In this document: positions 25,575 through 35,297 of the stretch, in pieces | Position numbering within the stretch: position 1 is the first letter of the stretch | How the letters are laid out: each line of letters opens with the position of its first letter | From: a virus | Strand: one strand, 5' to 3' | IMG/VR virus record: IMGVR_UViG_3300008954_003312 | Location: 1-64,000 of that record | DNA length: 64,000 nucleotides | The notes under the pieces: model-generated | Database searches by the model: none | The model's input: only the letters and a program-made list of their open reading frames with translations | What the model was told of the DNA's origin: nothing | Program-made: the position numbers and the translations under genes

Positions 25575-25586
25575 GGTAATATTTCC
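25575..25586 (+). promoter_or_regulatory. Candidate late-promoter element (TAATATTT)
   Basis: In the 45 bp gap before the GT4 gene at 25600, GGTAATATTTCC sits about 23 bp upstream of the ATG, with the GGAGAA ribosome site between. It resembles elements in the other gaps of the window. Promoter function is inferred. Confidence 0.3.
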
Positions 25587-25599
25587 TATAGGAGAATAC

Positions 25600-26844
25600 A
25601 TGGAAAAGAAAAAGGTTTTAATTCTATCTGATCATGCTCTTTCAACATCAGGTGTTGGAACTCAGACAAGACATTTAGTCTCAGGGCTATTAGAAAAAGA
25701 ATTTTGGACTTTTAGACAGTTTGGAGCTGCATTAAAGCATTCAGACTATAGAACTGTTGTTGTTAATGATGATTTTATAATTAAGCCCATTGACGGATTT
25801 GGAAATAGAGATCTAATAAGGATTACTCTTGCTACAGAGAGGCCTGAAATTCTTTTTATATTTACTGATCCAAGATTCTTTATTTGGCTTTTTGAAATGG
25901 AGGACGAAGTTCATCAGGTATGTCCCGTTGCTTGGTGGCATGTCTGGGACAATCTTCCCTATCCTAATTACAATCAGGAGCTTTATGACTCAACTGATCT
26001 AATAAATTGTCATTCATATCTAACATATCAGATGTGCAATGATCATTTTTCTGAAAAGACAAACTTTATTCCACATTCAATTCCAGAAAATATATTTTTT
26101 CCGCTACCAGATGTTCAAAAGAAACAGTTTAAAGAACAGATACTTGGAAAAGATAGAGTAGATCATTTCGTTGGTATCTGGGTAAATAGAAATGCAAAAA
26201 GAAAAAGACCCAGTGATGTCATCGAGTCCTGGAAGATATTTTTAGATGACATTGAAAAGAAGCACGGTCATAGAAATGCAACACTTATAATGCATACAGA
26301 CCCACAGGATCCAGAAGGCCCAAATCTTTTTATGGTTACAGAGCTATTTGGAGTTCAGAATAACATATTCTTTTCAAAGGAAAGACTTGACTTTGACAAG
26401 ATGAATATTCTTTACAATATTTCAGATTTTTGTCTAAATGTAAGCTACGCTGAGGGATTCGGGCTTACTACACTAGAAGCTATGCAGTCTGGAATACCAA
26501 TAGTTGCTGCCAAGACTGGTGGGCTGACTAGGCAAGTCGTTGATCATAGGGATGGTTCAGAAAATGGAATTGCTCTTGATATAGAGTTGCAAACACTAGT
26601 AGGATCTCAGCAGGTTCCATACATCTATGAAGATTATGTTTCTTGTCAGTCTATTGCAAATGGAATACAGTCGCTTTATGAAATGCCTGAAAAAAAGAAA
26701 AAGAAGCTAGGAGAGAAAGCAAGAAACTATGTTCTCTCTGAGTTTGCATATCAGGATACAGTTGATAAGTGGCACAGTACCATGAAAGATCTTGTTGAAA
26801 ATTGGAAAGATGAATACAAGAGCTGGGAATGCATAGAGATTTAA
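25600..26844 (+). CDS. Glycosyltransferase, GT4 family
   Basis: A 414-residue, full-length GT-B enzyme. The N-terminal domain has LSDHALSTSGVGTQTRHL (acceptor loop), a middle segment GIWVNRNAKRKRPSDVI, and the C-terminal VSYAEGFGLTTLE with E-x7-E, followed by SGIPIVAAKTGGL. AGGAGA precedes the ATG after a 45 bp gap that could hold a promoter. It is separated from the main glycan cluster by the nuclease gene and lies near the late sigma gene, so its acceptor may differ. Confidence 0.9.
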   Translation: MEKKKVLILSDHALSTSGVGTQTRHLVSGLLEKEFWTFRQFGAALKHSDYRTVVVNDDFIIKPIDGFGNRDLIRITLATERPEILFIFTDPRFFIWLFEMEDEVHQVCPVAWWHVWDNLPYPNYNQELYDSTDLINCHSYLTYQMCNDHFSEKTNFIPHSIPENIFFPLPDVQKKQFKEQILGKDRVDHFVGIWVNRNAKRKRPSDVIESWKIFLDDIEKKHGHRNATLIMHTDPQDPEGPNLFMVTELFGVQNNIFFSKERLDFDKMNILYNISDFCLNVSYAEGFGLTTLEAMQSGIPIVAAKTGGLTRQVVDHRDGSENGIALDIELQTLVGSQQVPYIYEDYVSCQSIANGIQSLYEMPEKKKKKLGEKARNYVLSEFAYQDTVDKWHSTMKDLVENWKDEYKSWECIEI

Positions 26845-26860
26845 TTTGGAGATATGATAA

Positions 26861-28024
26861 TTGATTAAGGTTTTATTAAGAGCACCCGTTTTAACTGTAA
26901 GCGGCTATGGAATTCACTCAAGACAGGTTTTTAAGTGGCTAGAGTCTAGAAAGAATGTAGACTTGTATGTCCAGCCGTTAAACTGGGGAAATACAACGTG
27001 GCTTATTAATCCAGACATAGAAGATGGTCTAGTGAGTAGAATAATGGAAAAGTCAAGAGAGCACAATGGAAAGTATGACATCTCTTTCCAAGTCCAGCTC
27101 CCAGATGAGTGGGACACCTCTCTAGCTAAAAAGAATGTTGGAATTTCTGCTTTTGTTGAGACAGATAGATGTAATCCAAAATGGATAGATTCAATTAATA
27201 GCATGGATGCTGTTATTGTGCCAACAACACACACAAGAGATATTATTAAAAACACTGGATCTACAAGAACACCTATACATGTAATTCCCGAGTCTTATTT
27301 GGATAAAATAGATGACAGTGAAATTTTACCACTTGACCTTCCTATAAAGACAGATTTTAACTTTTTAGTTGTTGGTCAGTTTACTGGAAATGATCCGTGG
27401 AATGATAGAAAAAATATTTTTTATACAATTAAATGGTTTTGCGAAGCGTTTAGAGATGATCCTGATGTAGGCTTGATAGTAAAATCTAATCACGGCAGGA
27501 GTACAAGAATCGATAGAAGGATAACAAAATCTGCACTAAAGGGGATATTAGATGAAGTAAGGATCGGTCCATTTCCAAGAGTCCATCTTCTACATGGTCT
27601 AATGAGTGAAGAGGACATGACTGGTCTATATAGAAGAGACGATGTTAAGTGTCTTATAAGTTTGACAAGAGGAGAGGGATTTGGACTCCCGATGCTAGAA
27701 GCAGCTGCCTCTGGGATTCCTGTAATTGCAACTAACTGGTCAGGTCATTTAGACTTTCTTGGTCTTGGAAAGTTCTTACCTATAAACTATTCTCTTGGTG
27801 AGATACCGGAAAATAAGCCCGATGATAGAATATTTTTTAAGGGAATGAGATGGGCACAGCCCAGTGAGGAAGATTTTAAGAAAAAGGTCGTTAAATTCAG
27901 ACAAAAGCCCAGTCTTCCTACTAAGTGGGCAGATGATCTATCTAAAAAGATCAAGAATAAGTTCTCTATCAGTGAAATCTGTAGAGAATATGATAGGTTT
28001 CTACATCGGGAATTTAACATATGA
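26861..28024 (+). CDS. Glycosyltransferase, GT4 family
   Basis: A 387-residue GT-B enzyme starting with TTG, nine bases after GGAG; an ATG in front is out of frame. The acceptor loop is VSGYGIHSRQVFKWL near residues 13-27, and the donor-site motif ISLTRGEGFGLPMLE gives E-x7-E, then SGIPVIATNWSGHLDFL. It forms a pair with the preceding GT4 and ends in an ATGA overlap with a small membrane protein. Specificity is unknown. Confidence 0.88.
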   Translation: MIKVLLRAPVLTVSGYGIHSRQVFKWLESRKNVDLYVQPLNWGNTTWLINPDIEDGLVSRIMEKSREHNGKYDISFQVQLPDEWDTSLAKKNVGISAFVETDRCNPKWIDSINSMDAVIVPTTHTRDIIKNTGSTRTPIHVIPESYLDKIDDSEILPLDLPIKTDFNFLVVGQFTGNDPWNDRKNIFYTIKWFCEAFRDDPDVGLIVKSNHGRSTRIDRRITKSALKGILDEVRIGPFPRVHLLHGLMSEEDMTGLYRRDDVKCLISLTRGEGFGLPMLEAAASGIPVIATNWSGHLDFLGLGKFLPINYSLGEIPENKPDDRIFFKGMRWAQPSEEDFKKKVVKFRQKPSLPTKWADDLSKKIKNKFSISEICREYDRFLHREFNI

Positions 28025-28317
28025 CATCTCTTGAGATAATTCTGATTGTAGTTTGTCTCTTTCTTCTAGTTTTGACTCTCGTTTCTTTTTATTTTAATTT
28101 AAAGTTTGGTAAATTAATTTTAGATTTACAGGATTCAATAGAGGGATCTCTTGACGTTCTTGACAGAGGGTATTTATCAATGTCTAAAGTTCTTGAAAAG
28201 CCTATTTTTTTTGACTCTTTAGAGATTAGACAGGTAGTTTCAGAAATTAAGAAATGTCGTGACTCTATATTGCTTGTTGCAAATAATATGACATCTAATT
28301 TTGAAAACAATAATTAA
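28021..28317 (+). CDS. Small single-pass membrane protein, function unknown
   Basis: A 98-residue protein with one hydrophobic N-terminal helix (about residues 5-27) and a charged helical tail that probably faces the cytoplasm. Small membrane proteins of this shape are common hypothetical genes in marine T4-like phages. The ATGA overlap couples it to the upstream glycosyltransferase. Nothing points clearly to a holin or spanin. Confidence 0.65.
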   Translation: MTSLEIILIVVCLFLLVLTLVSFYFNLKFGKLILDLQDSIEGSLDVLDRGYLSMSKVLEKPIFFDSLEIRQVVSEIKKCRDSILLVANNMTSNFENNN

Positions 28318-28326
28318 AATCTATTA

Positions 28327-29058
28327 ATGAAAAAAAAATTTAAAAGAATTAGAAGAAAGAAAGGGTCAAAGTCTAATCTGTACTTTGATTTAAATACTCA
28401 TAATGCTATAGTTAAATTTCAAAATAATGAATGTGAAAAAGAAAGATCTAAAATATATATAAATGAAATATTTCCAGCATTTGATAAGCTAGTTGAGAAT
28501 CTTATTTTTATTCACGGTTTTTCAAAGCCGTTTGGAGACCATGTTAGTCTAAAAAGTGACTGTGTGACATTTCTATATGAGACATTAGAAAAATTTGATC
28601 CATCTAGAGGGACTAAGGCTTTTTCTTATTTTAATGTAGTAGCAAAAAACTGGCTAATAATTCAAAGTAAAAAGAGAATCAAGAGCAACAGAAGGCATGT
28701 TAGCATTGATGATATCCTATCTCTAAGTCATGGAGATAAAATTGCAATTGAGACTCATAAGACTGTTCCAGCACAAGATAGTAAAATTATAAAAAGAGAG
28801 TCAATTGAAAGTTTATTTCAATTGATGGAAAATATTAGACACCGGCTTAAGAATGAAAATGAAATTGCTTGCATGGAAGCCATTATAACATTATTTAAAA
28901 ATATAGAAGATCTAGATCTTTTAAATAAGCGAGCTGTTTTTGTCTACATGAGAGATCTTTCTAACCTTAATCCAAAACAGCTTTCTGTTGCTATGTCTGT
29001 GATAAGAAAGCACTATAAGGACCTACTTAAGACTGGAGATTTTGACGTATTTTTTTAG
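28327..29058 (+). CDS. RNA polymerase sigma factor for late transcription (gp55-like)
   Basis: A 243-residue protein with a very basic N-terminus. The segment EKFDPSRGTKAFSYFNVVAKNWLI near residues 88-111 is the region 2-like core of T4 gp55-type late sigma factors, followed by basic IQSKKRIKSNRR. It would direct host RNA polymerase to short A/T-rich late promoters with a sliding-clamp activator. It lies just upstream of the tail genes, and candidate target elements occur in the gaps of this window. Confidence 0.85.
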   Translation: MKKKFKRIRRKKGSKSNLYFDLNTHNAIVKFQNNECEKERSKIYINEIFPAFDKLVENLIFIHGFSKPFGDHVSLKSDCVTFLYETLEKFDPSRGTKAFSYFNVVAKNWLIIQSKKRIKSNRRHVSIDDILSLSHGDKIAIETHKTVPAQDSKIIKRESIESLFQLMENIRHRLKNENEIACMEAIITLFKNIEDLDLLNKRAVFVYMRDLSNLNPKQLSVAMSVIRKHYKDLLKTGDFDVFF

Positions 29059-29070
29059 GATTTAAAAAAA

Positions 29071-29439
29071 ATGAGTAAGGCAATTGAAAAACAGATAGAC
29101 AGGCTAAAAGAAAAAGAGCAAAAGATAGAGAGATTTTCAGACATACTTGACTCTCTGACTAGCACAGAAGATAGAAAGAAACTTTTATGGAAAGAAGTCT
29201 ATGAAAATGCAATCAATGATAGAGAGAGTGCTAATACACTCTTTACTGACTTATTAATTCAATGTAAGGGCAACGCATCAAATCACAGCCTATTTGGCCA
29301 GCTTATGTCAAAGTATCTTGAGAGAATGTCAAAAAGCAATGATCAAATCTTAAGACTCGCTGAGATTATATCTAAAGAGGATCAGGTTACTGTAGATCCA
29401 AACGCAATTTTTGATCAAATAAGAGAAGAGAATGCGTAG
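29071..29439 (+). CDS. Small helical protein, possibly the small terminase subunit
   Basis: A 122-residue, almost fully helical protein with a charged coiled-coil start (IEKQIDRLKEKEQKIERF) and a core with KEVYENAIND, HSLFGQLMSKYLERM and KSNDQILRLAEII. That core resembles the central helices of T4-type gp16 small terminases (short helix, conserved Gly, then a leucine-rich helix), but the similarity is judged by eye. It overlaps the hub-spike gene by 8 bp. A structural or chaperone role is also possible. Confidence 0.45.
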   Translation: MSKAIEKQIDRLKEKEQKIERFSDILDSLTSTEDRKKLLWKEVYENAINDRESANTLFTDLLIQCKGNASNHSLFGQLMSKYLERMSKSNDQILRLAEIISKEDQVTVDPNAIFDQIREENA

Positions 29440-30934
29440 AAGACCTGACGGAACATCACACAACGATGCATCAGAGCAATTTGGTGATCTTAGACGAAGA
29501 CTGTCTCGATCACGGAGGATTTTATATTCTGCTGTTGTGACAGAGTTTATAACTAATCCTGGAATTTTTAGTGATGATGAGGCAGAGTCTCTTAAGGTGG
29601 GAGAAATGAGTGTACAAAACCCACAGTATGTGGACAAGATGCCTAGAAATTCAATACTTGCTAGATTAATCTCTGATGGAAAAGGAAGATCACAAAAAAA
29701 ACCCCAGATATTTTATCCATTTTTTTCTCCTCATCTCTCGATGCCAGTTAAGACAGGAGAGCAGGTCTGGGTTATATTTGAGACACCCGATGCTTCTCTT
29801 GGATATTGGATTAGTAGAAAGGCAACAAATCTCTCTGTTGATGATCTAAACTATACACACCTAGATAGAGTCACAGTATCTCGCCCGACAGGCGAGCTGA
29901 CAACAAAGGAAAAATATGACAGCTCTAGCGACACTGATTCTTCTGACTTAGACGCTGTTCTTGCAGAAGCATACGGCTATCCTATGGGCGGTCGTGGTCG
30001 ACAGGCTAACAATACACTTTGGTCCAGAACTGGAGATGAAAATCCGTATGATGTGATAGTTGATTCTTCTATTTCATATAACAATTACTTTGTCGGAGAG
30101 CCAGTCCCAAGATTCACGAAGGCACCTGCGGGTCTCACACTACAGGGATCAAATAATACACTTATATCACTGGATAGAGATAGATCAGCTGGGCTAGAAG
30201 AGATCTCTAGCACAGAAGATTATGGGAGGGGAACAATTGATATAGTTGCTGGTCGAGGACAGACAGATTCTACAGATGCTGTAGGAGATCCGTATATGAA
30301 TACTAGAGGATATCACGAAATAGATAAGACGCCTGCTCTAAGTGGAGCTTCTAGCAGCGCTAGTTCTGATGAAGTAGATAGATACGGAAATTTTAATGCT
30401 GAGGGAGACTTAGACTTTGAAAATGATCTATCAAGAATTTATGTTTCAATGAAGACAGATGGAGATGCTAACTTTGGAATTAGCGAGCTAACAGATGTAT
30501 CAGACGGAGCTGCTGTGGTAGCAGACTCTGGTGATGACGCTTATTGTATAATAAATTCTAATCACACGAGAATAATATCTGAAACTGACGGATCTATTAA
30601 GATAGTCAAGAAAGGTGATAATGAGGCATCAGTCGTTATTAGCTCAGATGGAAAGATAACAATTATGGGATCTGAGATCTATATGGGTAAGTCATCAGGC
30701 GGAGCGGTGCATCCATTTACCTGGGCTGATACCCTCGAAGATCTCTTGGAAGCCTGGCAGGCTTCAATTGAATCTACTATAACAAGTGCAGGAAATGCTC
30801 TTCTGGGATCTTTTGTCACTCCGGTTGTGGGTGGGCCAGATGCTGCATGTTTAACAGCCGGCGCGGAGATGATTGGTTTTACTCTAGATACACCGGTAGG
30901 TGTTTTTAAATCGGAAGTTATAAAAGGAGAGTGA
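29432..30934 (+). CDS. Baseplate hub/tail spike protein, gp5-like without lysozyme domain
   Basis: A 500-residue protein. Residues about 45-140 form a gp5/gpV-type OB-fold region (NSILARLISDGKG, SMPVKTGEQVWVIFE, LGYWISR). The middle is low-complexity and Ser/Asp-rich, and the C-terminal part (VVISSDGKITIMGSEIYMG) looks like the beta-helix spike. The lysozyme domain found in T4 gp5 is absent. Located before gp25 and gp6, it is probably the central membrane-puncturing spike. Confidence 0.75.
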   Translation: MRRRPDGTSHNDASEQFGDLRRRLSRSRRILYSAVVTEFITNPGIFSDDEAESLKVGEMSVQNPQYVDKMPRNSILARLISDGKGRSQKKPQIFYPFFSPHLSMPVKTGEQVWVIFETPDASLGYWISRKATNLSVDDLNYTHLDRVTVSRPTGELTTKEKYDSSSDTDSSDLDAVLAEAYGYPMGGRGRQANNTLWSRTGDENPYDVIVDSSISYNNYFVGEPVPRFTKAPAGLTLQGSNNTLISLDRDRSAGLEEISSTEDYGRGTIDIVAGRGQTDSTDAVGDPYMNTRGYHEIDKTPALSGASSSASSDEVDRYGNFNAEGDLDFENDLSRIYVSMKTDGDANFGISELTDVSDGAAVVADSGDDAYCIINSNHTRIISETDGSIKIVKKGDNEASVVISSDGKITIMGSEIYMGKSSGGAVHPFTWADTLEDLLEAWQASIESTITSAGNALLGSFVTPVVGGPDAACLTAGAEMIGFTLDTPVGVFKSEVIKGE

Positions 30935-30935
30935 C

Positions 30936-31334
30936 ATGGCATTAGACATAGAATTGCTCAAAACTAACATCCTGGAAGCTTTTGATGCGGCTAGTGATAT
31001 TGACATAAAAGAATATACAGATGAAATTACAGGCGATATTGATATCCCATCATTCTCTGCTGCAGCAATGGGAGCAATGGCATCAGCATTTGCTGAGGCT
31101 ATAAACACCTTTGTCACAAGCGCTGAGGTTGAAATAACAGGTGCTAGCTTTGATAATGGTACACTCAATGGAAATATAGTTGTTTTTGATGATAAGAATG
31201 AAAATACTGATGGAGTTAAGTACTATCTATCACGGCCAACTAGCTTGAGTGCAATTGATTTTGATACAACAAGATGGCAAGGAGAGGCATATGTTACAGG
31301 TGACGTTACAATTTCAGATGGGAAGTTGAAATAG
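30936..31334 (+). CDS. Small baseplate-cluster protein, function unknown
   Basis: A 132-residue acidic protein. The N-terminal half is helical and Ala-rich (SFSAAAMGAMASAFAEAINTF), the C-terminal half beta-rich. It starts one base after the hub-spike stop with AGGAGAG in front, so it belongs to the same operon. It might be a spike-tip or hub accessory protein; no family is recognised. Confidence 0.6.
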   Translation: MALDIELLKTNILEAFDAASDIDIKEYTDEITGDIDIPSFSAAAMGAMASAFAEAINTFVTSAEVEITGASFDNGTLNGNIVVFDDKNENTDGVKYYLSRPTSLSAIDFDTTRWQGEAYVTGDVTISDGKLK

Positions 31335-31356
31335 TTTTCTTTCATTCTTTCCTTGA

Positions 31357-31370
31357 TTATATTTAATAAC
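31357..31370 (+). promoter_or_regulatory. Candidate late-promoter element (TATATTTAAT)
   Basis: In the 51 bp gap before gp25, TTATATTTAATAAC lies about 27 bp upstream of the ATG, ahead of GAAGGAAG. The same A/T core recurs in other gaps at similar distances. It is a plausible site for the gp55-like sigma factor. Confidence 0.35.
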
Positions 31371-31385
31371 TGAAGGAAGATTATC

Positions 31386-31880
31386 ATGGCCACAGATGAA
31401 GTGTATGACTTCAATTCAGTTGGTGTTCAAACCAATGACCCAAGATTCTCTCGGGTTGCTGATTCAAGTCCAATAGGGATACAGACGCCCTTGAGACTAG
31501 ATTCATCTAGGGGCGGCCCGTTTAAGATGAACTTTAATGTCTATGATCAGATTAAGGATAATCTTAGGAATCTGATTTTAACAAATAACGGGGATAGACT
31601 TGGACGCTATATACATGGAGGAAATCTTCTTGAGCTTTGCACTGAGTTTGTGTCTAAGAAGTCTTTTGATTCTGAGGCCATGATAAGAATAAAGACTGCT
31701 GTTGCAAAAAGCATGCCGTATGTCGAACTTTCAACATTTGAGTCTGAAGTTAGATCGATACCTAGGGATCCTGCAAAGCCTGAAGGGATGTCTTTAATCT
31801 CTATTAAAGTTGCATATTCAATTCCAAGATTGAGATCATCAAATAATGCTTTAGAATTTATACTTTATATAATGGGTTAA
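31386..31880 (+). CDS. Baseplate wedge subunit, gp25-like
   Basis: A 164-residue protein with the GPW_gp25 pattern: the N-terminal linker ending in GGPFKMNFNVYDQIKDNLRNLILTNNGDR, then GRYIHGGNLLELC and the helical domain. gp25 proteins are conserved across contractile tails and type VI secretion, where they join the wedge to the sheath. The gene precedes gp6 directly, as in T4-like phages. Confidence 0.88.
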   Translation: MATDEVYDFNSVGVQTNDPRFSRVADSSPIGIQTPLRLDSSRGGPFKMNFNVYDQIKDNLRNLILTNNGDRLGRYIHGGNLLELCTEFVSKKSFDSEAMIRIKTAVAKSMPYVELSTFESEVRSIPRDPAKPEGMSLISIKVAYSIPRLRSSNNALEFILYIMG

Positions 31881-31881
31881 T

Positions 31882-33741
31882 ATGTCTAGAAGAATTCAAA
31901 AAGAAATTAAAAAGAAGAAAGTAAGAAGCTATTTAAATAAAGATTTTGAATCTTTTAAGTCAGACTTGTTGCTGTACGCAAATACATACTTTTCTGATCA
32001 TATATCAGATTTTTCTGATTCATCAGTAGGATCACTTTTTCTTGAAATGGCAGCGTACGTCGGTGATGTCATGTCTTTCTATTTAGATCATCAATTTAAT
32101 GAGCTAGATATTTTAACAGCAGTTGAAAGTAAGAATGTTGAAAGACTAGTTAGAGCAGCTGGTGTTAAAATAAAGGGTGCTGCTCCTGCATTTGTAGATG
32201 TTGATTTTTATATTGAAGTCCCAGCTGAGCAGGTTTCAGTTAATGGTGTTTTAACATCACTTCCAAAAAACAGTGTTTTGCCTGTAATAAAGAAAGGAAC
32301 TACAGTTAGTTCAAAATCTGGTATTGTATTTGAGTTAACAGAAGATATTAACTTTTCTTTAAAGGATGAAAACGATAGTTATGTAGCAACATATTTAGCA
32401 TCAGAGACTAATTCTGATGGTGAGGTGATAAGCCTAATAGGAAAGGCATCAGGCCAATGTACATCCGGTCGAACATCATTGGAAAGTTTTTCTATAGCTG
32501 ATAAGTTCGAACCATTTAGAAAGATTACGCTTACTTCTCAAAACATTTCAGATATAATTTCAGTAAAAGATTTAGATGGTAATGAGTACTATGAGGTTGA
32601 ATCACTTACTCAAGATACAGTATTTAGTAAGGTTGCTAATTTTGGATCTGATTTAATGGAAGTTACAGATAGTATTCAGCTTATTCCTGCACCCTATAGA
32701 TTTATAACGAAATCAAGTAGAAAGACTGGGATGACTACAATTATATTTGGGTCAGGAAGGGCAGAAACCCTAGATAACGATATTATACCAGATCCCAGTG
32801 AGGTCGCACTTCCAATGTATGGAGATAAAAAGACATTTTCAAGAGCTGCAATTGATCCAAATTCTCTCTTAGGAACAAGAACACTTGGAATATCACCCTA
32901 CAATACAAATATTTCAGTCCGGTACAGGGCCGGAGGGGGAATTAGCCATAATGTAGGATCTGGACAGATAACTTCACTGTCAAGTCTTTCTACTTATTTC
33001 GGTTCAGGTGTTCCATCTGTAACAGCAGCTAAGATAAGGGCTTCAGTTCAGGTTAGTAACCCACTTACAGCAGCAGGGGGTGAGGATCCATTGACAGAGA
33101 GTGAGCTAAGAACAACAGCACTTGCATTTAGAAATTCTCAGTCCAGGATAGTTACACGAGATGATCTAGTTGCTAGAATATATACGATGCCATCTAATTT
33201 TGGTAGAGCATTTAGGGTGGGTGTTAGATCTAATCCAAATAACCCACTAGCTTCTATGATTTCAGTTATAAGTAGAAATTCAGCTGGTCACTTAATAATA
33301 TCACCAGACACACTAAAAGAAAACATAAAAGTCTATGTTAATCAATTTAGACTTATATCAGATGCTATTGACATAGTTGATTCACAGATTATAAACATTG
33401 CTATCAACTATTCTATCGTTACAGATTCAACTTCTAATAAAAACTTAGTCATACAAAGAGTTAACACAGCACTTAAAAGCTATTTAAAAATTGAGAACTT
33501 TCAAATCGATCAGCCAATAGTAATATCAGATCTAACTAATCTTATTCTTAATGAAGATGGTGTTGTATCTTTGATAGATATAAATATAGAAAATAGAACT
33601 GGAACTATTGATGATAGAGTGTATGGAGAAAGTACTTTCGATGTCAATTCAAATTTAAAAAATAATATTTTATTTCCAGTCGAAGGTGGAATTTTTGAAC
33701 TTAAGTTTCCACAGGACGATATAGCTGGTAGCACAGTTTAG
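31882..33741 (+). CDS. Baseplate wedge subunit, gp6-like (baseplate J family)
   Basis: A 619-residue protein. The N-terminus (YLNKDFESFKSDLLLYANTYFSD, then GSLFLEMAAYVGDVMSFYLDHQFNELDI) is the gp6/gpJ wedge motif, and the C-terminal DDLVARIYTMPSNFGRAFRVGV plus the IDIVDSQIINIAI region match baseplate J. It forms the wedge ring around the hub. The start is one base after the gp25 stop, in TTAATATG. Confidence 0.88.
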   Translation: MSRRIQKEIKKKKVRSYLNKDFESFKSDLLLYANTYFSDHISDFSDSSVGSLFLEMAAYVGDVMSFYLDHQFNELDILTAVESKNVERLVRAAGVKIKGAAPAFVDVDFYIEVPAEQVSVNGVLTSLPKNSVLPVIKKGTTVSSKSGIVFELTEDINFSLKDENDSYVATYLASETNSDGEVISLIGKASGQCTSGRTSLESFSIADKFEPFRKITLTSQNISDIISVKDLDGNEYYEVESLTQDTVFSKVANFGSDLMEVTDSIQLIPAPYRFITKSSRKTGMTTIIFGSGRAETLDNDIIPDPSEVALPMYGDKKTFSRAAIDPNSLLGTRTLGISPYNTNISVRYRAGGGISHNVGSGQITSLSSLSTYFGSGVPSVTAAKIRASVQVSNPLTAAGGEDPLTESELRTTALAFRNSQSRIVTRDDLVARIYTMPSNFGRAFRVGVRSNPNNPLASMISVISRNSAGHLIISPDTLKENIKVYVNQFRLISDAIDIVDSQIINIAINYSIVTDSTSNKNLVIQRVNTALKSYLKIENFQIDQPIVISDLTNLILNEDGVVSLIDINIENRTGTIDDRVYGESTFDVNSNLKNNILFPVEGGIFELKFPQDDIAGSTV

Positions 33742-33749
33742 AGGAAAAT

Positions 33750-35288
33750 ATGCATAGAATCCTTACATGTAGTTCAGATACCTACATTACTAATAAGATT
33801 ATTAATAATAAATTCAGAGCAGAAGATGCCAATGTCGGCCAAGCAGGAACAATTGATATATTTAAACTTTATAATGAAAATTCTAGTGGGTCAATTACGG
33901 GAACTATTGAGGTCTCAAGGGGTCTGTTAAAGTTTGATCTAAATCCGCTTAGACAGCTTACGGGATCTTCTTTAGATACAAATCACTCATCTTTTAAATG
34001 TATGCTAAAGATGTATGATGTTTATGGTGGTCAAACTACTCCTTCAAGCTTTAAGCTAATAGTATTTCCGCTTTCTAAGTCTTTTGACGAAGGTATCGGC
34101 AGAGATATAGTTAATTTTTCTGATCTTGACTCTTCTAATTTTGTAACAGCATCAGTTATTGATGATACTGCAACGCTTTGGGAGCATACGGGTGCAGCCA
34201 AAGAGGGTCTGCTCGGGTCAAATGATCTCGATATTATATCTAGCGGAAATCTTTCTGATGGCAGTGGTGTTGTAAACATCTGGAAATCACAGACATTTTC
34301 AAAAGGAAACGAAGATCTTTCAATTGACATAACAACTATGGTATCTGCTACACTTGCTAGTCAAATACCGGACTGCGGGTTTAGAATCTCTTTTTCAGGC
34401 ACACAGGAGTCTGATGACAGGACAAGATTTGTTAAGAGGTTTGCTTCTAAGAATTCTACTAGATTTTCAAAAAGACCTAAGATAGTTGTGACCTACGATG
34501 ATTCAGTTCAAGACCATCATGGTGTATTCTTTTTTGATGTAACTGGGTCTATATTTTTAAATAACTTTCATAGAGGTAATCCTACAAATATACTTTCTGG
34601 AACAAGAAGAAGGGGAATATCTGGATCTAACTGCATAGTTTTTAAGATATTTTCTGGAGTTAATGGATCTGGATCTTACTTTGCTAAACAGCTATCAGCT
34701 TCTCAGCACCAAGTTGGTATTAATTTTATAACAGGTGTATACTCAGCAACATTTGCAATTTCAGAATTTGAGAGCTCTAGCCTAAGAGAGGAGATAAAAA
34801 GCGCTGGATCAGCTACATTTACTACAGTCTGGTCTTCTGTTGACGATACAGTCGGATATCATACTGGATCACTTGTAATTAATACAGTAAAAAGAACATC
34901 ATTTGAAAATTCTCCTCGCAGGCTTTTTATAAATGTAACAAATCTAAAGCCAACGTATGTATCTTCAGAGAAGTCTAGATTTAGAGTGTTTGTTCAGGAC
35001 GTTGCAAAGCAGATTGTTGCCTATAAGCTTCCATTTGAGACAGTAAGCGAAATATTCACAGACATGTACTATAGAATTAGAGACTTTGAGACAGATGATA
35101 TTATAGTTCCTTTTGACCCTGAGTCAAAAGGAACGCTTCTCTCTACAGATACCAAGGGAATGTATTTTGATTTTTATATGGACTCTTTGGCTCCAGGAAG
35201 AACTTATATATTTGACTTTTTAATAAAGGACGAAGGAACAGACCTGGTATTTTCAAATGTTGCTGCTAAGTTTGATATTACCAGGTAG
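33750..35288 (+). CDS. Baseplate/tail structural protein with a DNRLRE-like N-terminal beta domain
   Basis: A 512-residue beta-rich protein. The first 190 residues (SSDTYITNKII, then VGQAGTIDIFKLY, RGLLKFDLNPL) look like DNRLRE/CBM96-type domains found in surface and adhesion proteins. The rest has repeated beta strands without catalytic motifs. Its position after gp6 corresponds to the wedge proteins gp7-gp10 of T4, but no direct T4 counterpart is recognised. Confidence 0.6.
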   Translation: MHRILTCSSDTYITNKIINNKFRAEDANVGQAGTIDIFKLYNENSSGSITGTIEVSRGLLKFDLNPLRQLTGSSLDTNHSSFKCMLKMYDVYGGQTTPSSFKLIVFPLSKSFDEGIGRDIVNFSDLDSSNFVTASVIDDTATLWEHTGAAKEGLLGSNDLDIISSGNLSDGSGVVNIWKSQTFSKGNEDLSIDITTMVSATLASQIPDCGFRISFSGTQESDDRTRFVKRFASKNSTRFSKRPKIVVTYDDSVQDHHGVFFFDVTGSIFLNNFHRGNPTNILSGTRRRGISGSNCIVFKIFSGVNGSGSYFAKQLSASQHQVGINFITGVYSATFAISEFESSSLREEIKSAGSATFTTVWSSVDDTVGYHTGSLVINTVKRTSFENSPRRLFINVTNLKPTYVSSEKSRFRVFVQDVAKQIVAYKLPFETVSEIFTDMYYRIRDFETDDIIVPFDPESKGTLLSTDTKGMYFDFYMDSLAPGRTYIFDFLIKDEGTDLVFSNVAAKFDITR

Positions 35289-35297
35289 GCGATTAGA

